A stretch of 64,000 bases of DNA from Ralstonia pickettii. GTDB taxonomy: Bacteria > Pseudomonadota > Gammaproteobacteria > Burkholderiales > Burkholderiaceae. The DNA is taken from the NCBI RefSeq assembly GCF_000607165.1, contig NZ_JFZG01000024.1, positions 868,001 to 932,000 on the forward strand, given 5' to 3'. A program made the position numbers and the translations under genes. The notes below the pieces were generated by a model. That model ran no database searches. It had not been told where the DNA came from and was given only the letters and a program-made list of their open reading frames with translations. Positions within the stretch are counted from its first letter, which is position 1; the number at the start of each line of letters is the position of its first letter. Below, one piece after another: positions 9,997 through 17,681 of the stretch.

Positions 9997-11088
9997 TCAG
10001 CCAGGCGTCTCCACAGTCGGGTCAATGGAGGTGCGATCCTTTCGATCCGCACGTGCGCGGCGTTTGCGTGGCGCAGCCGCTTGACGCGTCATCCCGAGGT
10101 GCCAGCGCAGGAAGCACGTCATCTCGTCTTGCGCCACCGCGCTCATGGCAATCGAGTCATGGCAGGCCTCGTTCACACGCACGACCTGCGTGACGACGCC
10201 CGCTTCAATGAGGCACGCGGCATAGCGCTCGGCTTCGGTGCGCAGCAGGTCTTGCGGCGCGGTCAGCAGCAGGGCGGGGGGCAGGCCCTGCAGGCGGCGC
10301 GATTCAACCGGCGCGGCGTATGGGTGCACGCGCTCGGTCGGGCGGGGCAGATACTGTCGATAACAATCGGCGCAGACTTCAGCCGAGTTGTCGGCATTGG
10401 CCAGATGATCCGGGCGCACACGAGCCATGGTCGGGTCGAGCATCGGGGCGATCAGGACCTGGGCGCGCAGGTTCGGGCCGCCGCGGTCGCGCGCAATCAT
10501 CGTCAGTGCGGCAGAAAGATTGCCGCCGGCGTCATGCCCGGCCACCGCCATGCGGCGGCGGTCAATCCCCCATGCGTCGGCGTGGTCGGCCATGCAGCAC
10601 AGCGCCGCGTACACATCTTCGGGCGCGGCAGGAAAGGGCGCAGCCGGTGCGAGCGAATAGCCGACCGTGACCACCACCGCCGGCAATGTGGCGGCCAGGA
10701 GGCGCGCCGGTGCATCGGCATCGTCAATCGAGCCGCGTACGAAACCACCGCCATGCAGGTACAGCACGCCGGGGCGGCGCAACGGCGCGGCGGCATCGTC
10801 GGCGTGCATTTCGGGGCGGAACACGCGCAGGCGGATGCGGCTGGCGTAACCCTGCGTCCAATAATCTTCGGTCGTGACCTCGCGCGGCAGCGGACCCGCA
10901 CCAGCCGTTTCCTCGCATGCAGAAGCTTGCTCAGGCAGCTTGGATGTTGCGCCGCGCAAATTGTTATTCAGTGCAACATTTGTGGGGGCGGGCGTTGCGT
11001 ACGGTCGTGCTGGGCGAATAGCGGCCGATGCCGCATCGCTGGTCAGCGTGCGATCCGAAACAACGAGACGCGGTGGAGAAGAACCCAT
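9997..11088 (-). CDS. LlpE-like alpha/beta hydrolase (HSL family) with altered nucleophile
   Basis: 363 residues. It has the hormone-sensitive-lipase oxyanion motif HGGGF (residues 112-116) and the family segment YSLAPAAPFPAAPED (144-158). A possible acid (APQDLLRTEA) and histidine (NEACHDS) are present. At the nucleophile elbow, however, the usual GDSAGG reads GHDAGG (184-189), so Asp186 stands where the catalytic serine should be. It is the first gene of the efflux operon, 115 bases before the adaptor, the position of the lipase-like llpE gene in bpeEF-oprC and ceoAB-opcM operons. It may be inactive or have another activity. Confidence 0.85.
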   Translation of the reverse strand: MGSSPPRLVVSDRTLTSDAASAAIRPARPYATPAPTNVALNNNLRGATSKLPEQASACEETAGAGPLPREVTTEDYWTQGYASRIRLRVFRPEMHADDAAAPLRRPGVLYLHGGGFVRGSIDDADAPARLLAATLPAVVVTVGYSLAPAAPFPAAPEDVYAALCCMADHADAWGIDRRRMAVAGHDAGGNLSAALTMIARDRGGPNLRAQVLIAPMLDPTMARVRPDHLANADNSAEVCADCYRQYLPRPTERVHPYAAPVESRRLQGLPPALLLTAPQDLLRTEAERYAACLIEAGVVTQVVRVNEACHDSIAMSAVAQDEMTCFLRWHLGMTRQAAAPRKRRARADRKDRTSIDPTVETPG

Positions 11089-11149
11089 GATGTCAGGCGG
11101 GGCTTACCTTTGCGGATAACCCGGATATCGATGGGCTGAATGATGGTGA

Positions 11150-11178
11150 TTAGACGAACGCGGATAAATGCCTATAAT
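11150..11178 (+). promoter_or_regulatory. Candidate sigma-70 promoter for the LysR gene
   Basis: TTAGAC (11150-11155), 17 bases, then a perfect TATAAT (11173-11178). It would give a leader of about 240 bases before the LysR start at 11428. The -35 element is only a partial match. Confidence 0.5.
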
Positions 11179-11300
11179 CGGACATCACTATTAGTTGCAG
11201 CCGAACAATCAAAATTTACGGTTGTGCTACAAAGTGTTCTTGCTCGAGGCCGATCTTGTTGCACTGCGAAAACCCGTAGTCGCCGCCTTCCTGATCGCGC

Positions 11301-11337
11301 CTCATGCTCAGACCGCGTGCGTGTTCTCGAGCATGAG
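11301..11337. repeat. Perfect 9-bp inverted repeat CTCATGCTC / GAGCATGAG
   Basis: Arms at 11301-11309 and 11329-11337 with 19 bases between. It lies in the leader between the putative LysR promoter and the LysR start. It could be an operator, since two helical turns separate the arm starts, or an RNA hairpin. There is no T tract, so it is not a standard terminator. Confidence 0.55.
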
Positions 11338-11427
11338 CAGACCTCTTGATTCCACAGGTCCGGCGCATTGCCCGTTTGATTCCGGCAGTGCGCCCGCCCC
11401 GTGGAGTCCGTCCCTAAGGAGCCGCAG

Positions 11428-12372
11428 ATGGATCGCTTGCAGGCCATGCAGGTTTTCACGCGTGTCGTGGAGGCCAGCAGTTTCACCAAGGCTGCCGACA
11501 GCCTTCAGTTACCCCGCGCCACGGTGACGAACCTGGTGCAAAGCCTTGAGGCGCATCTCGGCGTGCGCCTGCTGCACCGGACCACGCGCCGCGTGAATGT
11601 CACCGCCGATGGCGCTGCGTACTACGAGCGCTGCGTGCGTCTGCTCGGCGATCTGGAAGAGACCGAGGCTGCGTTCTCGCAAAGCGCATCGGGCGCACGC
11701 GGCACCCTGCGCATCGACGTGCCTGCGTCGATTGGCAAACGGTTGCTTGTGCCGCGCATTCGGGATTTTCACGAGGCGTACCCCGATCTTCAGCTGGAGA
11801 TCGGCATGAGTGACCGCACCGTCGATCTCGTGCAGGAGGGTGTGGATTGCGCCGTGCGTGGCGGCGAGTTGCAGGACTCAAGTCTTGTCGCGCGCCGCAT
11901 CGGCCAGCTGTCGATGGTCAATTGTGCGTCGCCCGAATATCTGGCCCGCTGCGGCACGCCCCAGACGTTGGAAGACCTGCAGGACCACACGGCGGTGAAT
12001 TACTTCTCTGCGCGCAACGGCCGCCGCATGGACTGGGATTTCGTGATTGACGGGCAGAAGCAGATCCACAAGGTGCGCAGCATGGTGTCCGTCAACGATG
12101 CCGAATCTGCGGTGGCGTGCGGCCTGCATGGCCTGGGGCTGCTGCAGACCTCGCGCTTCCTGGTGTACGAGCACCTGATGTCGGGTGCGTTGGTGGAAGT
12201 GCTGCCGGACCATGTTTCCGAGCCGGTGCCGGTGTCGGTGGTGTATCCGCACAACCGGCACCTGTCGCCCAAGGTGCGGGTGTTTGTGGATTGGGTGGCG
12301 ACGCTGTTTGCTGACCACCCGTGCCTGCAGCTCAAGGAAAATCCACGGCTGCAGATTGTTAGCGCCGCCTGA
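11428..12372 (+). CDS. LysR-type regulator divergent from the efflux operon (BpeT/CeoR-like by position)
   Basis: 314 residues from the ATG at 11428, preceded by CTAAGGAG at a good distance; an upstream GTG at 11401 is less likely. Residues 1-60 form the winged helix-turn-helix (AMQVFTRVVEASSFTKAADSLQLPRATVTNLVQSLE, here split across the helix pair). A periplasmic-binding-type effector domain follows from about residue 90. Regulators at this position (BpeT, CeoR) activate the adjacent llpE-pump operon. The effector ligand is not predictable from sequence, and this LysR subfamily is large, so the functional link rests on position. Confidence 0.88.
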   Translation: MDRLQAMQVFTRVVEASSFTKAADSLQLPRATVTNLVQSLEAHLGVRLLHRTTRRVNVTADGAAYYERCVRLLGDLEETEAAFSQSASGARGTLRIDVPASIGKRLLVPRIRDFHEAYPDLQLEIGMSDRTVDLVQEGVDCAVRGGELQDSSLVARRIGQLSMVNCASPEYLARCGTPQTLEDLQDHTAVNYFSARNGRRMDWDFVIDGQKQIHKVRSMVSVNDAESAVACGLHGLGLLQTSRFLVYEHLMSGALVEVLPDHVSEPVPVSVVYPHNRHLSPKVRVFVDWVATLFADHPCLQLKENPRLQIVSAA

Positions 12373-12469
12373 ACAGTTATTTCTGCAAAGTCGCATTTAT
12401 CAGACGGGAGCAACGATCTATTCTGCCCTCCAAGCGCAACAACGAGCGCAAACGAACAAGGAACAGATC

Positions 12470-12799
12470 ATGAACTCCCGCCTCTTCTCCGCTTTTTCCC
12501 GCCGCGCCGTCCTGGCCATGGTGGCTACCGTATCGGCTTCTGCCGCACTGCTGTCGCAGCCCGCGACGGCTTCCATCCAGCCCAACTTTGACGCTCCGGC
12601 TGCGACGCAGGCGGGCCGCTTCGACCCGTACACCCAAGGCGCCGACCGCCAAGCAGACACCTACGGCTATCTGTCGTGGAAGAACGATCGCTTTGATCCG
12701 TACAGCCAAGGCGCGGATCGCCAGGCCGACACCTATGGCTACCTGTCGTGGAACGGCGATGCGAGCTATCCGAAGGCCGGCGCTGCATCGCGCGCATAA
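12470..12799 (+). CDS. Small secreted protein with a tandem FDPY...QGADRQADTYGYLSW repeat
   Basis: 109 residues from the ATG at 12470, preceded by AACAAGGAAC. The N-terminal ~35 residues are a signal peptide (basic Arg stretch, hydrophobic core, cleavage near QPATA-S). The mature protein is almost only two near-identical ~23-residue units sharing QGADRQADTYGYLSW, the first preceded by RFDPYT and the second by RFDPYS, then a short Ala-rich tail. No known enzyme motif. It is monocistronic, with its own terminator. The function is unknown; export is inferred from the signal. Confidence 0.75.
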   Translation: MNSRLFSAFSRRAVLAMVATVSASAALLSQPATASIQPNFDAPAATQAGRFDPYTQGADRQADTYGYLSWKNDRFDPYSQGADRQADTYGYLSWNGDASYPKAGAASRA

Positions 12800-12835
12800 A
12801 CTGCGCACCCGCTGAATTTCTCCTCCTCCCTGTTT

Positions 12836-12867
12836 GCGGCGTGACTTCATCGGTCACGCCGCATTTT
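12836..12867 (+). terminator. Rho-independent terminator of the small repeat-protein gene
   Basis: Ten-base perfect stem GCGGCGTGAC/GTCACGCCGC with loop TTCATCG, followed by ATTTTT. Confidence 0.9.
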
Positions 12868-12919
12868 TGTTGGTGCGAGAGCCGGGGCGCCAGGGCGCCG
12901 ATGTTGGGTTGGGAGTATC

Positions 12920-13705
12920 GTGGCAGGCATGCAGACCGTCGTCCTCACGTTCGATTCCAGTCTGACGCCGCTTCTTCCGCTGGCGTTGCGCGGGCATCCC
13001 GTTGCGCGTACTTGGGCTGATGGCGCCACGCTCAAGCACGCCATTGAGGCGCTTGGCGTGCCGCATACCGAGGTTGGGCAAGTGCTGGTGGATGGCGCAC
13101 CCATGGGTCTGGAGGCCATGTTGCCCGGCAGGGGGCACGTTGCCGTTTCGGCCGTGGCGCCCCTGGTGCCAACCGCGCCGCTGCATTTTCTGTGCGACGC
13201 CCATCTTGGGGCAACGGCTCGGCTGCTGCGCATGGCGGGCTTTGATACGGCCTACGACAACAATTACGCCGACGCGGCCATCGAAGCTCTGGCACAGGGC
13301 GAAGACTGGATCGTGCTCTCGCGTGACCGTGAGCTCCTCAAGCGACGCGGCATCCGCCGGGGCGCATTCATCCGCGCGCGCGAGCCGCAGGCGCAGATGC
13401 GCGAAATCGTCATGCGCCTTCGGCTGGCAGATGTGGCCAAGCCGTTCTCACGCTGTCTCGAATGCAATGTGCCGCTGCGGATGCTGAGCCCGGAAGAGGC
13501 TTCCGCCAGCGTGCCACCCCGCGTGCGCGAGCGCCAACGGCTCTTTAGCACCTGCGATGCCTGTCGGCGTATCTATTGGCCCGGTTCGCACTGGGCACGC
13601 ATGAATGCCGTGTTGGCCGACATGTTGTCGCCCCAGGCCGGCGTATCGATAGACCCACCGGAAGCCGCCGAGCGTATGTCGCGCACCGGCAGCGCAGGCG
13701 CCTGA
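12920..13705 (+). CDS. Mut7-C RNase-type protein with N-terminal ubiquitin-like domain
   Basis: 261 residues from GTG (12920), or ATG at 12929. Residues ~5-85 resemble the ubiquitin-like partner often fused to Mut7-C. From ~90 the Mut7-C/PIN-like domain begins (HFLCDAHLGATARLLRMAGFDT, with an acidic active-site residue, and LSRDRELLKRRG). Two CxxC pairs near 180-183 (CLEC) and ~215-218 (CDAC) form a probable zinc ribbon. The family is predicted to be a nuclease acting on RNA; no partner gene is obvious here. It converges on otsA with nine bases between the stops. Confidence 0.88.
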   Translation: MAGMQTVVLTFDSSLTPLLPLALRGHPVARTWADGATLKHAIEALGVPHTEVGQVLVDGAPMGLEAMLPGRGHVAVSAVAPLVPTAPLHFLCDAHLGATARLLRMAGFDTAYDNNYADAAIEALAQGEDWIVLSRDRELLKRRGIRRGAFIRAREPQAQMREIVMRLRLADVAKPFSRCLECNVPLRMLSPEEASASVPPRVRERQRLFSTCDACRRIYWPGSHWARMNAVLADMLSPQAGVSIDPPEAAERMSRTGSAGA

Positions 13706-13714
13706 CGCGCCTGA

Positions 13715-15157
13715 CTACTGCGATGGCGCGTTGCGCAGGTCGGCCACAAACCGCTCGCGCCAGATGGTGAGGTTGGCGGCCCGCAGCCGATCCATCATGT
13801 GGGCGTAGCGCGCCTTGCGCTCTTCCAGCGGCATCGTCAATGCGCGGTTCAGTGCCTCGGCCATACCGCGCGTGTCGTACGGGTTGACGATCAGCGCGGC
13901 ATCCAGTTCGCGCGCTGCGCCGGCAAAGCGCGACAGCACGAGCACGCCGGGGTCTTCCGGGTCTTGCGCGGCCACGTATTCCTTGGCGACGAGGTTCATG
14001 CCATCGCGCAGCGGTGTGACATAGCCGATTTGGGAGCTGCGGAAGAGCGCCATCAGCACGCGCCGTTCGTATTGCTTGTTGATGTAGCGGATGGGCGTCC
14101 AGTCCAGCTCCGAATGCTTGCCGTTGATACGGCCCGACTCCGCCTCCAGCCGCTGCCGGATCTGCTGATAGCTCTGCACATCCTGACGCGACGTTGGCGC
14201 AATCTGGATGAAGGTCACGTGCCGGCGATGGTCCGGAAAATCGTCCAGCAATTGTTCGAATGCGCGGAACCGTTCAGGCAACCCTTTTGAATAGTCGAGC
14301 CGATCCACGCTCATGATGAGTCTCGGCGGCTGCTGGCCTTGACCTTGCCCCTGACCAACGGCGCGCTCGCCGCGCGGGCTCGCATGCCGCGTGAATGGAT
14401 TGCGCCGCGCCAGCGACGCCTTGGCCTGCTGCGCAATCTCGTCCGGATGCACGCCGATCGGGTAGACCTCGGCACGCAGCGTGTGGCCGTAGGCGTGCAC
14501 CGGGCCGTTCTGTTCCTTCTGTTCGATGTAGCCCCGCGCCTCGCGCTCGATGTAGTCGTAGAAGGCGACGCGATCGGTCTCGGTCTGGAAACCGACCAGA
14601 TCGTACGCGCAGAGCGCCCGCATCAGGTCTTCATGCGGCGGAATCGTCGTCAGGATTTCCGGTGACGGAAACGGAATGTGCAGGAAGAACCCGATGCGGT
14701 TGGTGAGCCCCAGCGCGCGGCACTCCGCAGCAAACGGAATCAGGTGATAGTCGTGCACCCAGAGGATGTCATCTGGCTGCACCAGCGCCTTGAGCTGATG
14801 TGCAAACTGCGCATTCACGCGGCGGTAGCCGTGGTATTCCTGGCGCTCGTAGCGCGAGAGATCCACGCGGTAGTGGAAGATCGGCCACAGCGTCGCATTG
14901 GCAAAGCCGCGGTAGTACTGGTCATAGTCTTTGCGGTTCAGGCCGACGGTGGCATAGGTGATGTTGCCCTTGGTGACGATGTTCGGCTCGTGCGCGATCG
15001 TGTCCGAGCTGGTGGTCGCAGTTTCGCCGCTCCAGCCAAACCAGATGCCGCCGGTTTCGCGCAACGCATCGAACACCCCCACGGCCAGGCCGCCCGCTGT
15101 TCCCTGGCCTTCGGCTACGGGCGCAACGCGGTTGGAGACAACAATAAGCCGGCTCAT
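13715..15157 (-). CDS. otsA: Trehalose-6-phosphate synthase
   Basis: 480 residues from the ATG at 15157, the usual GT20 length; a longer frame starting at 15199 would lie inside otsB. It makes trehalose-6-phosphate from UDP-glucose and glucose-6-phosphate in the cytosol. Visible signatures are the N-terminal RLIVVSNRV, the [10 protein letters not shown] motif, and [15 protein letters not shown] near the C-terminus, which binds the nucleotide sugar. The start ATG overlaps the otsB stop (ATGA), so it is translated after otsB. Trehalose made by this pair normally serves osmotic and desiccation tolerance. Confidence 0.97.
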   Translation of the reverse strand: MSRLIVVSNRVAPVAEGQGTAGGLAVGVFDALRETGGIWFGWSGETATTSSDTIAHEPNIVTKGNITYATVGLNRKDYDQYYRGFANATLWPIFHYRVDLSRYERQEYHGYRRVNAQFAHQLKALVQPDDILWVHDYHLIPFAAECRALGLTNRIGFFLHIPFPSPEILTTIPPHEDLMRALCAYDLVGFQTETDRVAFYDYIEREARGYIEQKEQNGPVHAYGHTLRAEVYPIGVHPDEIAQQAKASLARRNPFTRHASPRGERAVGQGQGQGQQPPRLIMSVDRLDYSKGLPERFRAFEQLLDDFPDHRRHVTFIQIAPTSRQDVQSYQQIRQRLEAESGRINGKHSELDWTPIRYINKQYERRVLMALFRSSQIGYVTPLRDGMNLVAKEYVAAQDPEDPGVLVLSRFAGAARELDAALIVNPYDTRGMAEALNRALTMPLEERKARYAHMMDRLRAANLTIWRERFVADLRNAPSQ

Positions 15158-15954
15158 GCGGCACCTCGCTTGGCCGGGGCCGTGAGCGTTGCCAGCCATG
15201 CGCGCAATGCCGCGGCGTCTTGCACGCGCCAGCGCGCCTGACTCGGGCCTGCGCCCACCTTGATCGACCAGCCCTCCAGCGCATTGACGGCATCGAAGGC
15301 GCTTTCATCGGTCAGGTCATCGCCGGCAAACAGCACGGTGCGGCCCATGAAGGGCGGCTCGGTCATCAGCGTGTGCACCACGTCGCCCTTGCTGGCGCCG
15401 CGCGGCTTGAGTTCGACAACCATCTTGCCGGCCTGCAGGCGCACGTGGTCGGCGTAGCGGCGCGCGAGGCGGTCAGCCACCGTCAGCACGGCGTTCTCAG
15501 CCTCTGGCGCATGGCGGTAGTGCAGGGCGAAAGCGATGCCCTTGCTCTCCAGCACCACGCCGGAAAACTGCGTCGACAACTGTGTGAGTTCGGCGCGTAA
15601 CTCGCGCTCCAGCCGGGCGAGCGCGTCGGCGTCGGTGTTCAGGCGGACGAAGCCGCCGTCTGCATAGCGGCGTTCGGCGCCGTGCACACCGGCGATGACG
15701 AGCCCCGGCAGAGACAGGCGCGACTCCACGTCGTGCACCGTGCGCCCACTGATGATCGCCAATGCGCCCCCGCTTGCGGCGTGCAGCGCAGCCAGCGTTT
15801 CACGCAGCGGCGCAGAGACATGCACAGCATCGGGCTGCGGCGCGATGTCGACGAGCGTGCCGTCAAAGTCGAGCAGGAAGGCCGTTCGCCCCAAGTCGAG
15901 CGAGGGCAGGGGCGCCGCGTTGGCAGAAGACTGAGGAGAGACGTTTTTGGACAA
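15154..15954 (-). CDS. otsB: Trehalose-6-phosphate phosphatase
   Basis: 266 residues. The HAD-family nucleophile motif FLLDFDGTLVD is at residues 27-37, the threonine/serine motif is IISGRTV, and the acidic motif 4 is FAGDDLTDE. It removes the phosphate from trehalose-6-phosphate made by OtsA, whose start overlaps this stop. The only plausible start is TTG at 15954, without a clear Shine-Dalgarno, and a perfect 10-bp inverted repeat ends one base upstream of it. That suggests control of initiation. Enzyme identity is firm; the exact start is less so. Confidence 0.94.
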   Translation of the reverse strand: MSKNVSPQSSANAAPLPSLDLGRTAFLLDFDGTLVDIAPQPDAVHVSAPLRETLAALHAASGGALAIISGRTVHDVESRLSLPGLVIAGVHGAERRYADGGFVRLNTDADALARLERELRAELTQLSTQFSGVVLESKGIAFALHYRHAPEAENAVLTVADRLARRYADHVRLQAGKMVVELKPRGASKGDVVHTLMTEPPFMGRTVLFAGDDLTDESAFDAVNALEGWSIKVGAGPSQARWRVQDAAALRAWLATLTAPAKRGAA

Positions 15955-15955
15955 A

Positions 15956-16002
15956 CCGGTTCTTGGAAATGTGCGTGATGCGCCTTTTCACGCAAGAACC
16001 GG
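15956..16002 (-). promoter_or_regulatory. 10-bp inverted repeat abutting the otsB start codon
   Basis: CCGGTTCTTG (15956-15965) and CAAGAACCGG (15993-16002) are perfect inverted copies separated by 27 bases. In the otsB mRNA the 3' arm would end next to the TTG start, so the stem could hide the initiation region. As DNA it could also be an operator. Confidence 0.5.
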
Positions 16003-16127
16003 GCCGACCGGAGGGCGGCGGCACCACACGTTGTCATTTCGCCATTCTTCGCGCGCGTGGCGGGGGCGGTGTGTGTAAAAACGGAAGCGGGATGCAAATC
16101 CTTCACGGGCCTGCCGCCGTAGCGGCC

Positions 16128-16790
16128 TCAACTGTGGAACCACCCGTTGACCGTGAAGCGGCCATCCTCCATGCGCCCCGATGGCACGCTCACGGGCCGC
16201 AGTTCGTGCATGAGGAAGCTGGGGAACACGATGAGCCGATTCTGCACGGGCGCGATGTCGACGAAATCTGCGGTTTCGCGCCAGCGCCGGCCATCGGTGC
16301 GCGATGCATAGAGCCGCAGGTCGCCGCCTTCAAACGTCTTCGGCTCGCGGTGGAAGTAGTAGATGAACGTGACGCGGCGCGTGCGCAACTGCGCATGGGT
16401 GTTGTCGTTGTGAACCTTGAAGAATTCGCCATGGCCAGTCACGGTGAGCTGCACTTCCAGGCGCTGAACCGGAAACGGCGCGATGCGTAAGCGCTCGAAG
16501 ATGTTGTCGGCACAGGCGAGCAGACGCTCCTCGAACAACGCCACGATGGTCGGCTCGTCGTAGCGCACGCGCGATCTGCGGATGTCGAGTTCGACGCCGC
16601 CGCCGGCCGTGTTGAGCACGGCTGAAGGTCGGTATGCGGCCGGGTCCGCCAGCGCGGCTTCGCGCACGAGTTCGAGTTCGTTGGGCGGCAGGAATTCGTC
16701 GCATGACGCCCACCATGGCGGGTGGACGAGCTCCACCGGTAACAGGTCGGGCCAGGATGCCGTCGGCAAGTGCTGTGGTTCGAATTTCAA
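16128..16790 (-). CDS. 2OG-Fe(II) oxygenase, prolyl 4-hydroxylase type
   Basis: 220 residues. The C-terminal half has the complete P4H-like active site: H127-N-D129 and H195 as iron ligands, R211 (in GRFTVNGWF) for 2-oxoglutarate, plus the family segment FEGGDLRLY. Its TTG start overlaps the TGA of the upstream oxygenase gene, so the two are coupled. The first gene of the operon encodes a very proline-rich protein, the obvious candidate substrate. The family hydroxylates proline or other residues using O2 and 2-oxoglutarate. Substrate assignment is inference from gene order. Confidence 0.88.
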   Translation of the reverse strand: MKFEPQHLPTASWPDLLPVELVHPPWWASCDEFLPPNELELVREAALADPAAYRPSAVLNTAGGGVELDIRRSRVRYDEPTIVALFEERLLACADNIFERLRIAPFPVQRLEVQLTVTGHGEFFKVHNDNTHAQLRTRRVTFIYYFHREPKTFEGGDLRLYASRTDGRRWRETADFVDIAPVQNRLIVFPSFLMHELRPVSVPSGRMEDGRFTVNGWFHS

Positions 16791-17668
16791 TTGAGCGACC
16801 CACGAAAGTTGAGGTTGACGTAGTGCAGCAGCAGCGAGGTCGAGATGTGTCCTTCGGGCAAGGCCTCACGAAAATGGACCACGCGCGGGCCGGCATAGAC
16901 GAGCGCATCGCCCAGGCTTTGATAGACCAGCACTTCGGCATCGGGCAGGCCCAGACGGATGGGCCACGAGGCTTCGAGCGTCGGTTCGGGCGTGTAGTCC
17001 ACGGCGATCGTCAGGCTGTATTCACACTGCGGCCGGTCGACATGCCGGTGCAGGACCGCGCCCTGCGTATAGGCCGCAAGGTAGGCGTACGACGGTTTGA
17101 CCGGAACGCCCACCACGTGCGAGATCAATGGCGTGAGGCGCGCCTGCAGCGTTCGCAGCATCGGATCATTGTGGGCTCGGTATCGGCGCGGCACCTGCGG
17201 GTCGCCAAACCGGATGGCACCCGTGCGTACGCCATGACGGAGGTAGCGCCGCACGACTGCCACCTCGTAAGGGTGCAGGGCGTCGGTCACCACGCCATAG
17301 CTTTCCCGGGCGAACGACGCCCGCGCGGCTTCGAGCGCCGGCACCTGCGCGGTATCGATTTGGGCGGCCGATACCAGCACGCCAGCGTCAACGAGCACGT
17401 TATGCATGAACGGGTCCATTGACGGGGCGACGTCTCCGGGCCGCATCCGGCGCAGGTTGCTCCAGACATTCGGGCTGACGGCGAAGGTGCGCCCGATGCG
17501 ACGGTCAGGGTCTTCAACATGCAGCAGCCAGCCTTGCTCCGATTGCCCAAAGCGCAGCCGCGGATTGATACGCAGCGGCTGATCCGACATCGCGCGGGCG
17601 CGGATGCGCTGCACCGCTGCACGCGGTGCGAGAACGTCCGGCTGATAGTCGAGCATGGGGGCAATCAC
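16787..17668 (-). CDS. Second 2OG-Fe(II) oxygenase-like protein of the Pro-rich operon
   Basis: 293 residues from GTG at 17668, chosen because GGAGG lies five bases upstream; the next ATG (17656) is too far from it. The N-terminal ~120 residues are of unknown type. The C-terminal part has a double-stranded beta-helix pattern with H209-V-D211 and H265. By eye, the position expected to hold the 2-oxoglutarate-binding Arg (ten residues after the distal His) is Ile275. It is therefore either a divergent oxygenase or a non-catalytic partner. It lies 13 bases after the Pro-rich gene and overlaps the next oxygenase gene. Confidence 0.78.
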   Translation of the reverse strand: MIAPMLDYQPDVLAPRAAVQRIRARAMSDQPLRINPRLRFGQSEQGWLLHVEDPDRRIGRTFAVSPNVWSNLRRMRPGDVAPSMDPFMHNVLVDAGVLVSAAQIDTAQVPALEAARASFARESYGVVTDALHPYEVAVVRRYLRHGVRTGAIRFGDPQVPRRYRAHNDPMLRTLQARLTPLISHVVGVPVKPSYAYLAAYTQGAVLHRHVDRPQCEYSLTIAVDYTPEPTLEASWPIRLGLPDAEVLVYQSLGDALVYAGPRVVHFREALPEGHISTSLLLHYVNLNFRGSLN

Positions 17669-17681
17669 GCAGGCCTCCGTT

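Larger units (their letters stand above)
11089..11427. promoter_or_regulatory. Divergent control region between the llpE-like gene and the LysR gene
   Basis: 339 bases with no credible gene, less GC-rich than its surroundings around 11130-11240. It should hold promoters for the efflux operon (leftward) and the LysR gene (rightward) plus the regulator's binding site. A rightward sigma-70 match and a perfect inverted repeat are listed separately. I could not pick out a convincing leftward promoter. Confidence 0.6.
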
